A stretch of DNA of 64,000 bases from Thermogladius calderae 1633 (GCF_000264495.1 NC_017954.1:124001-188000); one strand, 5' to 3'. Counted from the first letter of the stretch, positions 41,146 to 51,715 are shown. Notes: generated by a model from the sequence alone, not told the origin. Program-made: numbers and translations.

Positions 41146-42031
41146 AATCTACGCACTCCCCCGCGAAGGCCCTCAACGCCTCCCGTAGAGGCCTGACACC
41201 CACGCCCATACTCCTCGCGAGGGAGGAGTCCAGGCTCGAGTCCCTCGGCCTCCTAGCCCTGAGCACCGCGCTGGCTATACTAGTCGGCTTCACGAGGTCC
41301 TCGCTCACGCCCAACACCCTCGCGAGCTCAACCGCGAACTCGTACCTCGAGACCCTCTCACCGGCCACGTGCAGGAAGCCCCTCGGCCTACCCTCCAGGA
41401 GCCTGGTTATGGCGTCGGCCAGGTCTGGTGCGTAGGTGGGGGAGAGGAACTGGTCTACGAAAGCCTCCACGACCTGGCCCCGGCTCAGCTTGCCCAGCGC
41501 GTCTAGGGCGAACCCCCTCTTCCCGCCCGGGCTACACCCGTAGAGACCGCTCGTCCTCAGGACGAGGTAGTACTCTAGATTGGCCGCCACGGCTATCTCC
41601 CCCATCAGCTTCGTCAGCCCGTAGTAGTTCAGGGGGTTAGGTGGGTCTCCCTCCCTGTACAGCCCCTTCTCCCCGTCGAAGACGTAGTCTGTCGAAATGT
41701 AGACGAAGTACTTACAGACCCCCCGGCAGGCGGTCGCGAGCTCCCTGGTGGAGACGTAGTTCACGTTTAAGGCTAGGAGCTTGTTCGCCTCGCAACCGTC
41801 CACGTCCGTGTAGGCCGCCGCGTGCACTACGACCTCGGGTCTCAGGGACTCCACGAGAGGCCTGGCCTCGTGGGGGTCGTCGAAGTCCACCCACACCCAC
41901 TTCACCCCCTCCGCCACGGGCGGCCGAGTAGCGTGGTAGGTGGCGTAGACCTCGAACCCCCTCTCGACAAGCCTATTAACCAGGCTCCAGCCCAGTAGCC
42001 CCGTGCCTCCCGTGACAAGCACCCTCGCCAA
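41135..42031 (-). CDS. rfbD: dTDP-4-dehydrorhamnose reductase
   Basis: NADPH-dependent reductase, final step to dTDP-L-rhamnose. The 298-residue product has the dinucleotide fold (TGGTGLLGW), the catalytic YYGLTK and STDYVFDG motifs. Start choice matters: the longest frame would begin at 42094 inside rfbB, but GGTGAGCGGA precedes a TTG at 42029-42031 that leaves MARVLVTGG, the normal N-terminus, 5 bases after the rfbB stop. Confidence 0.93.
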   Translation of the reverse strand: MARVLVTGGTGLLGWSLVNRLVERGFEVYATYHATRPPVAEGVKWVWVDFDDPHEARPLVESLRPEVVVHAAAYTDVDGCEANKLLALNVNYVSTRELATACRGVCKYFVYISTDYVFDGEKGLYREGDPPNPLNYYGLTKLMGEIAVAANLEYYLVLRTSGLYGCSPGGKRGFALDALGKLSRGQVVEAFVDQFLSPTYAPDLADAITRLLEGRPRGFLHVAGERVSRYEFAVELARVLGVSEDLVKPTSIASAVLRARRPRDSSLDSSLARSMGVGVRPLREALRAFAGECVDYAR

Positions 42032-42036
42032 TCCGC

Positions 42037-43038
42037 TCACCACGGCGTGTCCGCTAGTACGTACGCCTCCTCGACCAGGGGCCTCCACCACCACTCGTTA
42101 CCAAGGTACCACTTGACCGTCTCCCTCAGCCCTGTCTCGAGGTCGTAGACGGGCCTCCAACCGAGCTCCCTCAGCTTGTCGCACCTCATAGCGTACCTCA
42201 TGTCCTCGCCCGGCCTCCTCTTTGCGTACACGACTTTCTCGGAGGGGTCGAACCCCATGTACCTAACGAGCCTCTCAACCACCTCTCTCACAGTAGCGTA
42301 GTTGCCCCGGCACACGTTGTAGACCTGGCCTTTGGGGGCCTTCTCGAGGAGTAGGAGTAGAGCCCTAGAAGTGTCCTCGACGTGAATCCAGTCCCTCACC
42401 TGCCCGCCGTCCCCGTAGATGACCGCTGGCTTCCCGTGTAGTAGCCTTATTATAGTCCTGGGAACGAGCTTCTCGGGGTGCTGGTAGGGCCCGTAGTTGT
42501 TGCAGGGCCTCACTATAATGTACTCGAGCCCGTAGGTCCTCGCGTACGCCTTTATCAAGAGGTCGCCTGAGGCCTTGCTAGCGGAGTAGGGGCTGGAGGG
42601 GTTCAAGGGGTAGTCCTCCCCCGCCTCGGCGCTAGACCCGTAGAGGTCCCCGTAGACCTCGTCTGTAGAGACGTGGAAGAGGAGGGTGTCGCCTCCCTGT
42701 CTCCTCAGGGTCTCCAGCACGGTGAAGACGCCGAGTACGTTCGTCCTTATGAAGGGGGCCGGCTCGTTTATCGACCTGTCCACGTGGGTCTCCGCCGCGA
42801 AGTTGACGACGGCGTCCGGCTGGTACTCCGAGACCACTCTCTTGAAGGACTCCTCGTCCGCGATGTCGCCCCTGACGAAGCCCACCCTACCCTCCCTCAC
42901 AAGGTCGGCTATGTTCTCAAGCCTCCCAGCGTAGGTGAGCTTGTCGTAGACGAGCAGCTCGTAGCCCGTTGCTTTAGCCACGTACCTGACGAAGTTGCTA
43001 CCTATGAAGCCTGCCCCTCCCGTGACGAGCAGCCTCAT
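42037..43038 (-). CDS. rfbB: dTDP-glucose 4,6-dehydratase
   Basis: Step 2 of the rhamnose pathway. 333 residues with NAD loop TGGAGFIGSN (7-16), catalytic STDEVYG (Thr, Asp, Glu) and YSASK (Tyr, Lys), as in RmlB. Second gene of the operon, nine bases after rfbA. Full length and undamaged. Confidence 0.96.
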   Translation of the reverse strand: MRLLVTGGAGFIGSNFVRYVAKATGYELLVYDKLTYAGRLENIADLVREGRVGFVRGDIADEESFKRVVSEYQPDAVVNFAAETHVDRSINEPAPFIRTNVLGVFTVLETLRRQGGDTLLFHVSTDEVYGDLYGSSAEAGEDYPLNPSSPYSASKASGDLLIKAYARTYGLEYIIVRPCNNYGPYQHPEKLVPRTIIRLLHGKPAVIYGDGGQVRDWIHVEDTSRALLLLLEKAPKGQVYNVCRGNYATVREVVERLVRYMGFDPSEKVVYAKRRPGEDMRYAMRCDKLRELGWRPVYDLETGLRETVKWYLGNEWWWRPLVEEAYVLADTPW

Positions 43039-43047
43039 CTAACCACC

Positions 43048-44112
43048 CTATATCTCCACCAAGCTGTTGTCGGAGACCACCAGCCTTATGTCGCCGTGTA
43101 GCTCCCTCGTGTTCCTCACCCTGGCCCTTGAGCCGAGCACGCTGTCCACGAGCCTCGCCCTGCCCAGGTCTAGCTCCGAGTACTCCATTACCAGGCTCCT
43201 CGCCACCCTGCCCGAGTAGACCCTGGCCCCCTCCTCTATGGAGGTGTAGGGCTCCACCACCGAGCCCCGGGAGACCAGTGCGCCCCTGCCTATGTACGCC
43301 GGGCCGTAGACCCTCCCCTCCACCACCGCACCCTCCTCGACTACCACCCTCCCCCTCACCTCCCCGTTCACGGAGCCCCTAACGCCGCTTTCCACCCTGT
43401 CCAGGAGCATGTAGACGGCGTCCAGCAACCCCTCGTAGGTGCCCACGTCCTTCCACCACCCCTTTATCTTTGAGTACGTCACCCTGTACCCCCTGTCCAC
43501 GAACCACTGGACCAGCTCCGTCACCTCGTACTCGCCCCTCCAAGAGGGCTTCAGGTCCTTGAAGGCCCTCTCGACGAGCTCCGGGTCCCTGAAGAAGTAT
43601 ACGCCCACCACCGCGAGGTTGGATACCGGCTCCTTCGGCTTCTCAACGAGCCTCACCACCCTCCCCGAGTCGAGCACGGCCACCCCGAACCTCCCCGGGT
43701 CCTCGACCTCGGACAGCAAGATGTGTACGTCCGACCCGTTCTCCGCGAACTCCCTCGCGAAGCCTGCGACACCCTCCTCGACGATGTTGTCCCCCAAGTA
43801 GACGACGAAGGGCCCGTCTAGGAAGCCCTCTTCGACAGCCCTGTAGACAGCGTGGGCTATCCCAAGCCTCCTCTCCTGTGCTATGTAGGTGAGCCTCGCC
43901 CCGAGGCGGGAGCCGTCCCCCAGGGCCTCCCTCAAGAGGTCGCCGTAGTAGCCCACCACCACCCCTATGTCCACGACGCCAGCCGAGACCAGGTCTTCGA
44001 TAGGGTACTGCACCATCGGCTTCCCGAGGAGCGGGATCAAGTGCTTCGGCCTAGAGTAGGTGAAAGGCCTAAGCCTAGACCCCTCCCCAGCGGCCAGGAC
44101 AAGGCCCTTCAA
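43048..44112 (-). CDS. rfbA: Glucose-1-phosphate thymidylyltransferase (long archaeal form)
   Basis: First enzyme of dTDP-rhamnose synthesis: dTTP plus glucose-1-phosphate to dTDP-glucose. The 354-residue protein has the signature LAAGEGSRLRPFT and KPMVQYPIE in the N-terminal nucleotidyltransferase domain, and a C-terminal left-handed beta-helix (repeated hexapeptides from about residue 240), the form typical of archaea. First gene of a four-gene operon with short gaps or overlaps. No clear promoter is seen in the 120 bases upstream, which also carry the IS end at 44201. Confidence 0.94.
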   Translation of the reverse strand: MKGLVLAAGEGSRLRPFTYSRPKHLIPLLGKPMVQYPIEDLVSAGVVDIGVVVGYYGDLLREALGDGSRLGARLTYIAQERRLGIAHAVYRAVEEGFLDGPFVVYLGDNIVEEGVAGFAREFAENGSDVHILLSEVEDPGRFGVAVLDSGRVVRLVEKPKEPVSNLAVVGVYFFRDPELVERAFKDLKPSWRGEYEVTELVQWFVDRGYRVTYSKIKGWWKDVGTYEGLLDAVYMLLDRVESGVRGSVNGEVRGRVVVEEGAVVEGRVYGPAYIGRGALVSRGSVVEPYTSIEEGARVYSGRVARSLVMEYSELDLGRARLVDSVLGSRARVRNTRELHGDIRLVVSDNSLVEI

Positions 44113-44200
44113 GACCAGACCTCCGAGCAGTCGGTTGACAAGCAGGTCTCTACACCAACATGTTACTGCCCCGTGTCTATTTAAGCCTGTTTTTACAACC

Positions 44201-45077
<877 letters not shown>

Positions 45078-45156
45078 TGAATTCACCGAACCACAATACT
45101 TTTTAAGGCTTCTTGCCAACAAGACACTTATGGTTAAGGCATCTGCGGTATAGCCT

Positions 45157-45742
45157 AATTACAATAGCATGAGGTTCATAGACGTCGCCCGAAGTCGATC
45201 GGCTCCGTGCTTAGTCTGGACTTTGATTGTTTTGAGGTTATCGTTGTTGATAGTATCTCTACGGATGGCGGTTTTGAGCGTATTGGGAAATTCGTCAAGG
45301 AGCGTAGGTCAAGTAACGTTAGGGTTAAGTTCGTCCGTAATGATGAGAATCTTGGCTATGCTGGTGGTATGAATGTTGGTTGGGATGTGAGGAACCTGGA
45401 TGCCAGGTACTTCACGCTCCTAAACAACGACCTAGTGGCAGAACCAGGATCACTAAGAAAAGTAATAGAGCACATGGATGAAGACGAGAAGGTAGCAGCA
45501 AGCGGACTATTATACTACCTAGACAAAAACTTATACTCAACCGGTGGCTGGATAGATGAAGTATTAGTCTTAGGAAGTATTTGCAATGGTTTAACAGTAG
45601 GTGATTGTCCTGCAATAGTAAAGAGCAGTACGTAACATATGCCGATGGAGCATATATGGTGATTAGAGCCGAAGCCGTGAAGAAATCCATGCCCAACGGT
45701 AAGCCATTTATAGATGAAACATTCCTATACCTAGACGATAAT
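45157..45742 (+). pseudogene. Frameshifted and truncated GT2 gene
   Basis: Three frames of one GT2 gene can be read in order: NYNSMRFIDVA (from 45157, with a TAG two codons earlier), then after a shift near 45196 KSIGSVLSLDFD...FTLLNNDLV...YSTGGWIDEVLV, then after a second shift near 45627 YVTYADGAYMVIRAEAV...FLYLDDN, ending abruptly at about 45742. The pieces align along the intact GT2 at 39500 (VVVDNAS, LLNND, YADG and DDN positions). Two frameshifts, a stop and loss of the 3' third make it non-functional. Confidence 0.8.
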
Positions 45743-46753
45743 CTCCAGTGCCCGTGTCAAGCCGTCTACATCGCCAGGTTTTATAATTATCCCAACGCCC
45801 CTAACAACCTCGGAACCGCCGGTCTCCGAGGTGATTACCGGCAGGCCAAAGGACATGTCCTCAACCCTAGCTATACCAGAGCTTTCCATGTATGATGGAA
45901 GTACGAATATAGAGGCCCTCGAATACTCCTCAACCAATTGAGAGTCGCTGATAGGACCGACAAAATCAACCCTACCATTGAGCCCTAACCCGTTAACTAA
46001 ATTCACAAGCTTGCTGAAGTACTCTCTGTTGGTTACTGGACCAACAATCCTCAACTTCCACTGAGGATGCTTATTTGCCACTTTGGCGAAGGCGGTTATG
46101 AGGTCGTGAACGCCCTTGACCGGCTCAACCCTAGCCACAGTAAGCACAATAGGCTCGCGCGGAACATTAGCCGGCTTCAAAAGCTCATCGCAGTAACCAT
46201 TATACACAACCCTAAGTTTAGAGTAAAGGCTGGGCACGGACCTGGCCGCATTCAGTAAGGCCTCATAACTCTCAATAATCACTAAATCGGCAAACTTAGA
46301 AAACAACGCCGATGACAAGCCCCTCGCGAGTCTCTTAACGTAGCTGCCACGAATAATCCCATCCCAATCCATCTTGACAACGACACGAAACTTAAGGAGC
46401 CTACTGAGGAGTGAGAGTAGCGGTAAAAGCGACGGGTAGTAATAGGTAAGCACAAGGTAAGGCCTAATCCTCACCAACAGCCTTACTAACTTAAGGCCAT
46501 GGTAAAGGGAGGACGCCAAACTATTCAGTATATTACAGACATAGAGTGGTATTAAACCACACCTATGGCTGATGAGACCGAGCTCGTAAACCTCAACACC
46601 GGGAACCCTAACCAAAGCCCTACCAGTAATCAAAACACTCCTAAAACCGAGCCTAGAGAACTCGTAGGGAATACATACAGGGTCCTTCTTAACCATAACC
46701 CAAGATATGGCATCAAGCACAATAGTAACTACGGATTTCTTTTGCCCGCTCAT
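45731..46753 (-). CDS. GT4 glycosyltransferase, probably truncated at the C-terminus
   Basis: A 340-residue GT-B enzyme with KMDWDG in the first domain, VARVEPVKGVHDLI and EDMSFGLPVITSETGGSEVV in the donor domain. It ends at GDVDGLTRALEIIV, where GT4 enzymes usually continue some 30-60 residues with the helix that folds back on the first domain. The end overlaps the broken end of the GT2 pseudogene coming from the other side by about 12 bases, a likely deletion junction. May be inactive. It overlaps the FkbM methyltransferase gene by four bases. Confidence 0.7.
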   Translation of the reverse strand: MSGQKKSVVTIVLDAISWVMVKKDPVCIPYEFSRLGFRSVLITGRALVRVPGVEVYELGLISHRCGLIPLYVCNILNSLASSLYHGLKLVRLLVRIRPYLVLTYYYPSLLPLLSLLSRLLKFRVVVKMDWDGIIRGSYVKRLARGLSSALFSKFADLVIIESYEALLNAARSVPSLYSKLRVVYNGYCDELLKPANVPREPIVLTVARVEPVKGVHDLITAFAKVANKHPQWKLRIVGPVTNREYFSKLVNLVNGLGLNGRVDFVGPISDSQLVEEYSRASIFVLPSYMESSGIARVEDMSFGLPVITSETGGSEVVRGVGIIIKPGDVDGLTRALEIIV

Positions 46754-47622
46754 AACCTACGCCTACAATACAGTATCTTATCAAATACTGAGCAATCATA
46801 GTCTCTCTTCATAGTATTTAATAATGGCATTAAATTGCCATGATACTCAAGGATGACTTCACCAAATAACTTGACATGCTCATAATCATTGAGTATAACG
46901 TCATACTCGCAACCCTCACAATCCATCTTTAGAACAGCGTTGTTAGGGATACTGTATTTATTGATGATCTCGCCTAATGTTACGGTCATAACATTGCCAA
47001 AATTGTCGATTTTATATAATGTCGTCGCAGTACTATCTACGTCAACACGACTTATTTTAATCCAACCCGTTCTGCTCGCCAGTCCCGCGTTTATTGGTAT
47101 TATTTTGTCTTCCATGTTATTTAGCCTAATGTTCTCGAGCATCTCTTGGTAAGCTCCCGGATGAGGCTCGATGGCAATAACTTTCTCAGCACCCCTCACG
47201 GCGAAGTATATGGCTGAATCGCCAACAAAAGCGCCAACGTCAACGACAACCCTGCCAGCGACGTTGAGCTTTTCATAAACCCTAGTTATGAAGATCTCTT
47301 TGATTGACGGTAATTCCCTTTTAAACTTAGCAATGAACAAATCAAAGCAGTTGCCCAACCGATTAATCCTGATTTTCTGCCCGTTTATTAAAAATTCGTT
47401 ACCGTTGCAATCAAATTGGTAAATAAACCCCTGAAAATATCCCCTCACAACCCTTCCATAGATATCCCGCGGAAGATACGCCTCACCACTTAAACACCTA
47501 ACTCTTATACGGTCCCTTCCAAGTAAGTACAATATCGACGCCGTAAGCCAATTCTTAATGATGTTCCTTGACTTAACGACAGCCAAGAACCTCTTAAATC
47601 CTGGTATTCTAGACTTTAACAT
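46750..47622 (-). CDS. FkbM-family methyltransferase
   Basis: A 290-residue SAM-dependent methyltransferase. VVVDVGAFVGDSAIYFA (SAM-binding glycine-type loop, about residues 130-146), AIEPHPGAYQ with the acidic ribose-binding residue, and VLKMDCEGCEYDVI are FkbM hallmarks; it probably O-methylates a sugar hydroxyl of the surface glycan. Its stop/start overlaps the GT4 gene after it by four bases. A/T-rich codon use. Upstream TATA-like TTTAATTAG on the minus strand lies near 47645. Confidence 0.85.
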   Translation of the reverse strand: MLKSRIPGFKRFLAVVKSRNIIKNWLTASILYLLGRDRIRVRCLSGEAYLPRDIYGRVVRGYFQGFIYQFDCNGNEFLINGQKIRINRLGNCFDLFIAKFKRELPSIKEIFITRVYEKLNVAGRVVVDVGAFVGDSAIYFAVRGAEKVIAIEPHPGAYQEMLENIRLNNMEDKIIPINAGLASRTGWIKISRVDVDSTATTLYKIDNFGNVMTVTLGEIINKYSIPNNAVLKMDCEGCEYDVILNDYEHVKLFGEVILEYHGNLMPLLNTMKRDYDCSVFDKILYCRRRL

Positions 47623-47736
47623 GATTTGAAGTTTTGAGACATAACTAATTAAATCTTTGACTACTCGCCTTGTGGGCAGGTATAGGGCGAAACTACGCTT
47701 ATTCGCATTGCCTTAGTTAAATTCCTAATTCTCGTA

Positions 47737-48030
47737 CTATTCGTACGCGATCGTCTTAACCATGTCAACATATAATGGTACTACCTTCCTCGTATCATAA
47801 ATTTCCGCTATATGCCTACTTAATTGCACAGAGCTTAAATAGGCACGTTCCTCGTACCTCCAAATACTGTATAATAACTGTATCTTATCGGCTAAATCCC
47901 GAGGATTGCCGGGCCTAAACCTAAGCCCAGTACCCACACCGGAGTTGCTCATGTCTCTTAGGAACCACTCTGTCGGCGGCAGGTCACTCATTACTATGGG
48001 GGTACCACAGCTAAGGCTCTCAAGGGCCCT
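47737..48030 (-). pseudogene. C-terminal remnant of a GT4 glycosyltransferase
   Basis: The open frame reads RALESLSCGTPIVMSDLPPTEWF, the GT4 ExxxxxxPIV donor motif, and continues to a normal C-terminal helix. Upstream of 48030, in the same frame, two stops (TAG, TGA) stand immediately before the motif, and nothing resembling the first 250 residues is left. A methionine at 47991 could start an 84-residue stub, but it would have no catalytic domain. A 5'-truncated gene. Confidence 0.75.
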
Positions 48031-48096
48031 CTATCACTGCCTTCTTCCTAAAGACTTATTATAATACGTTTACCCTCATAATAAGAAACCGTATAT

Positions 48097-48699
48097 TCAC
48101 TGTATCATTTCACTCAGTGTCATGAATCGAGCGTTTAGCACTCGTAAGGCATTTACAATAATGCTTAATTTAAAGACTGACGGCGAATGCGTGTAGAGAA
48201 TAAACCTATCAAAGTTGCGCACTAGCCTTGGCAACTCATGCATATTTAAAAGCCTTAGGTTAAAGGCTATTACACAACCGTGCTCATCAAATAGTTGGTA
48301 CCTACTGGCTGGGCCTATGTACGTGGTCCTAACAACCCTATAGATAGACCTGGCAAGTTTGGCTGCTTTTTCGCTGTGCGGTCCGTATGGGTAGGCAAAG
48401 CTCACGACCTCGTTGCCTATTGCATCCTCGATCTTCTTCTTTGACTCCACTAATTCTCTCGCGATCAAATCCTCGCTAGACTTAACCATGTCTATGTGGG
48501 TCACAGTGTGGCTACCAACCTCATGCCCCAACCACGCCAACTCTCTCCACCGGGCTGGACCCATTAACTCATGCCCCATGTACTCCCTAAGCCCAGTTAT
48601 TACGAAGAACGTGGCTCTAATGCCGCGCTTGGCCAGGTATCTGGCAATTTGTAACTGCTCCACAAAACCGTCATCAAACGTTAAACCAACAAGCACCAT
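48097..48699 (-). CDS. Polysaccharide deacetylase family protein
   Basis: A 200-residue NodB-type carbohydrate esterase, removing acetyl (or acting on related) groups of a polymer. Motif 1 TFDDGF (7-12) holds the catalytic base and metal Asp, motif 2 SHTVTH (63-68) the two metal His, motif 3 FAYPYG (101-106). No signal peptide is visible, so it likely acts inside the cell on a precursor. It sits alone between the GT4 remnant and the long GT operon, with 150 bases upstream holding no other feature. Confidence 0.87.
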   Translation of the reverse strand: MVLVGLTFDDGFVEQLQIARYLAKRGIRATFFVITGLREYMGHELMGPARWRELAWLGHEVGSHTVTHIDMVKSSEDLIARELVESKKKIEDAIGNEVVSFAYPYGPHSEKAAKLARSIYRVVRTTYIGPASRYQLFDEHGCVIAFNLRLLNMHELPRLVRNFDRFILYTHSPSVFKLSIIVNALRVLNARFMTLSEMIQ

Positions 48700-48849
48700 A
48701 CACAGACGTCAAATTCCTCAATCAATTATTAAATTCAACACCGGGCTTTATTTGTGGCATCATATCTTATTACATATCGCAAACATCCGTAATCTGTGTT
48801 GCTTAACTACGTATAGGTTAGCCTCATGATTATTTATGATGGTTATTAA

Positions 48850-49839
48850 TCAAAGTAAGTACTTGCTCAATTTATAAGCCACGGCATTATAGCTAAGGTT
48901 ATTGATGGCGAATTCCCTACTTTTCATCGCGAGGTTCTCGTGTACGTCTTTATTATTGAGTGTTTCTAGAACAAAATCTGCGTAGTCCTGCTTATCTCTA
49001 ACCACCACGTATAAATCTCTGTAGTCCGCCATGCTCGGACTATCACCGCCTATTACTGGGGTCCCGGAGGCTAAAGCCTCAATAAGCGTCATTGGTGGTT
49101 CAGTTGGGTAGTCGCCACGTATTGGCAGTAGGAGCGCGTCCACGGCATTGTAGAGGTACCAAACAGGCACCTCGCGTCCTAGGACTATTAGTGCCCCATC
49201 CTTAACAGCCCTCCTTAAGTCCCTAACTAGCTCGGGTGTAGCGTTATCGACCCTTAGTGATGTTACCACGGTCTTTACGCCATACTTAGCCAGTTTAAGG
49301 GCGGTCCTAACCACGATATCGAAGCCCCGCTTAACATCCACATCGCCTACGTAACCAACGATAGGTCTATCCCGGGGCAAATCGAACAAGCCCCTAGCCC
49401 AATCCCTATCCCTGGGCCTGAAGAGCTCGGTATCAACGGGCGGGTACGTAAAAACCCCGTTATTGAACAGCCCTGCTATACGCCGCGACGTACCAACCAC
49501 AACTCTGGAACCGCGCTCTATCGCCGTCTTCTTCAACCTCCAGAAGCTATGTATTGTTAGCAAGTGTGAGAATTGGTAAGTGATCGATTCCTTATTGGTG
49601 AACGTGTTCATGAACGTTATCAGCGGCTTGTTAACATTGAGTAAATGCACCGTGTCGCAGGAATTCACGAGGACCTTAGCACTTTCTAGTAGGTAGAAGA
49701 GTTGTTTTGGCGCCTTTACCCGAGCTGTGTCTATCACGTGAACATTGTTATAGATGAGCCTAAGGACCTCGAGAAAGCCCCTAGCTAAGGCGGTCTGCCC
49801 TTCCTTAAGGCTTGGGTGCCTAATTACTGCACAGATCAT
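48850..49839 (-). CDS. GT4 glycosyltransferase
   Basis: A 329-residue GT-B enzyme, last gene of the long minus-strand glycan operon. The first domain is short; the donor domain carries VGYVGDVDVKRGFD, LIVLGREVP, and PPMTLIEALASGTPVIGGDSPSM with its conserved Glu residues, then a complete C-terminal helix. Sugar and acceptor cannot be told. Its ATG overlaps the end of the preceding GT4 gene by four bases (49836-49839). Confidence 0.83.
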   Translation of the reverse strand: MICAVIRHPSLKEGQTALARGFLEVLRLIYNNVHVIDTARVKAPKQLFYLLESAKVLVNSCDTVHLLNVNKPLITFMNTFTNKESITYQFSHLLTIHSFWRLKKTAIERGSRVVVGTSRRIAGLFNNGVFTYPPVDTELFRPRDRDWARGLFDLPRDRPIVGYVGDVDVKRGFDIVVRTALKLAKYGVKTVVTSLRVDNATPELVRDLRRAVKDGALIVLGREVPVWYLYNAVDALLLPIRGDYPTEPPMTLIEALASGTPVIGGDSPSMADYRDLYVVVRDKQDYADFVLETLNNKDVHENLAMKSREFAINNLSYNAVAYKLSKYLL

Positions 49840-50780
49840 TGCAGGAGTTTTAGGCAGTTAAGCAGTTCTAAGGCGCTCTTCACGCATGTAAACTCCCTCG
49901 CCCTCTCAATACCAGCCCTGCTAAGCCTAGCCCGTAGCTCCTCGGTAGTCAGTACCGCTTTAACAGCGTCAACCATAGTATCGATCGTCGTTGGGGCCAC
50001 TAACACAGCGGCATCGCCCACAACCTCCATTATTGACGGCTCGGCGAACGCCACTACAGGCAATCCACTAGCCATCGCCTCCAGGACTGGGAGTGCGAAA
50101 CCCTCATGTAGAGATGGGTATAGAAATAAGTCGGCGCACGAATATAACCTGGCCAGTTCCGATTCGGTGAGGTGGGGTAAGCACAACACATCCTTTACAA
50201 GCGATGCATGTGGTGGGCAGGGACCTCTAATGACGAGTTTTACGTTCAGTTCCTTACTAACTCTCGAAAACACGGCCAGCGAATTGAGGACAATATGCCT
50301 CTTAGATGCCACCGTTAAGATTGTGAGCCCTTTACGTTCACAGTCACGTGGGTGATAAACTCCGGTGTCTACGCAGTGATGTACAACACACGGCTTTACA
50401 CCCGTGTACTCGCTAACTGTCTGTGCCACCGCATTAGTTGGTGATAGGAAAAGATCCACAAAGGGCTTAACCGCACTCAGCGATACTAACCTCCTCAATC
50501 TCTGCTCAAGCGGTCTCCTCCCAGCGTCCCAGGCTGTCAGTTCGCTATGGCTTATCGATCTAACGTCATGCATATAAGCGACAACTCGGACACACCGTAA
50601 CTTAGACCTAACGAAATCAAGTAAGTACTTCGGTGTCGAGTCAAGTGCTACAATAATGTCGTAATGCGAGTTGCCGCTTATCCTCCTAACTATATCTACG
50701 CCCAACGTGTTTGCTAATGCCCTGGCTATTTTCAAGTGGCTGATGGGCCCCGGCTTAACCAGGAAGGCTATTCTAGGCAT
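49836..50780 (-). CDS. GT4 glycosyltransferase
   Basis: A 314-residue GT-B enzyme. YMHDVRSISHSE in the acceptor domain, then VHHCVDTGVYHPRD, LTVASKRHIVLNS, and PSLHEGFALPVLEAMASGLPVVAFAEPSI with the donor Glu pair. It shares its start/stop with both neighbours (four-base overlap downstream, 13-base overlap with the gene upstream). The N-terminal hydrophobic patch suggests membrane association at the cytoplasmic face. Confidence 0.83.
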   Translation of the reverse strand: MPRIAFLVKPGPISHLKIARALANTLGVDIVRRISGNSHYDIIVALDSTPKYLLDFVRSKLRCVRVVAYMHDVRSISHSELTAWDAGRRPLEQRLRRLVSLSAVKPFVDLFLSPTNAVAQTVSEYTGVKPCVVHHCVDTGVYHPRDCERKGLTILTVASKRHIVLNSLAVFSRVSKELNVKLVIRGPCPPHASLVKDVLCLPHLTESELARLYSCADLFLYPSLHEGFALPVLEAMASGLPVVAFAEPSIMEVVGDAAVLVAPTTIDTMVDAVKAVLTTEELRARLSRAGIERAREFTCVKSALELLNCLKLLQ

Positions 50781-51715
50781 TGTATAATTAAAGACGAGAC
50801 CTGCCTTACTATGTTAGACCTGGATAAGTATTCGCCTATGACCTTCCTAACAACCCTACCTAAGTCCCTTAGTAATAAGTCGTTGTTGAGAAGTTCTATT
50901 ATTATCTTAGCCATAGATTTAGGGTTGAGGTCCGTCACTAGGTTGGCATCGACCTTTGTTATTACGTCTTTACTACCCACGTACTTGGTCACCACGGGTA
51001 CGGAGCCGAGAGCCGCGGCTTCAACTGCGGCGATCGAGAACGCGTCAAAGAGCGAGGGCTGTATGTAGACGCTACACTTGCTCAACAATCTAAGGAGGTC
51101 GCTCCTGGGCAATCGACCAACGATCTTTATGTTATCGCTGATACCGTACCCATGGGCCTTCTTAATAATGTAGCTGCCTAGTGTGTCTCTCTGAGAGCCC
51201 CCAGCGAGTATGAACTTCACTTCTCTGCGCAGTTCCCCTACGACGTCCCTGGCTATTTCCGGTATCTTGTGAACACCCTTTATGGGTATGAAAACACCGC
51301 TGTAGCATACCCAGGGCATTTTGCTGTCAATAGGGAATTTAAGCAAAGTGTCGAGCTCTGGGGGTCTCGGGTGAAGGATTAGGGACTTGTTCGTGATTAA
51401 GTCCTTGACCAGGCTTGACACTGCAATCACCAGATCCGGCGCTGAGTACAGCGTGTTCACGGGTGGGCTGAGTATTGATGGCGACGCCGCTATCGCCGAC
51501 CAGCACCTATGGGTCACAGCGAGGAGTCTCCCAATTGCCGTTGGCCTGACCCCCTCGGTTATCAGGACATCGCCGGTGATTTTTCCAAAAGGCCTCCTTA
51601 GCGTCATTACCCTCACATCGTGCCCCAACCTCCTCATTGCCCTGAGCCAATCCAAGTGACCTAAGTGTGGCTGTGGACCTAGTGTCACATAGGTTATCTT
51701 AGCCATAATCCCCAA
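50768..51715 (-). CDS. GT4 glycosyltransferase
   Basis: A 315-residue GT-B enzyme: GHLDWLRAMRRLGHDVRVMTL in the first domain, VCYSGVFIPIKGVHKIPEIA at the inter-domain strand, QPSLFDAFSIAAVEAAALGSVPVVTKYVGSKDVI for the donor site. Overlaps the membrane-protein gene upstream by 22 bases and the GT4 downstream by 13 bases, showing tight coupling. Confidence 0.82.
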   Translation of the reverse strand: MGIMAKITYVTLGPQPHLGHLDWLRAMRRLGHDVRVMTLRRPFGKITGDVLITEGVRPTAIGRLLAVTHRCWSAIAASPSILSPPVNTLYSAPDLVIAVSSLVKDLITNKSLILHPRPPELDTLLKFPIDSKMPWVCYSGVFIPIKGVHKIPEIARDVVGELRREVKFILAGGSQRDTLGSYIIKKAHGYGISDNIKIVGRLPRSDLLRLLSKCSVYIQPSLFDAFSIAAVEAAALGSVPVVTKYVGSKDVITKVDANLVTDLNPKSMAKIIIELLNNDLLLRDLGRVVRKVIGEYLSRSNIVRQVSSLIIQCLE

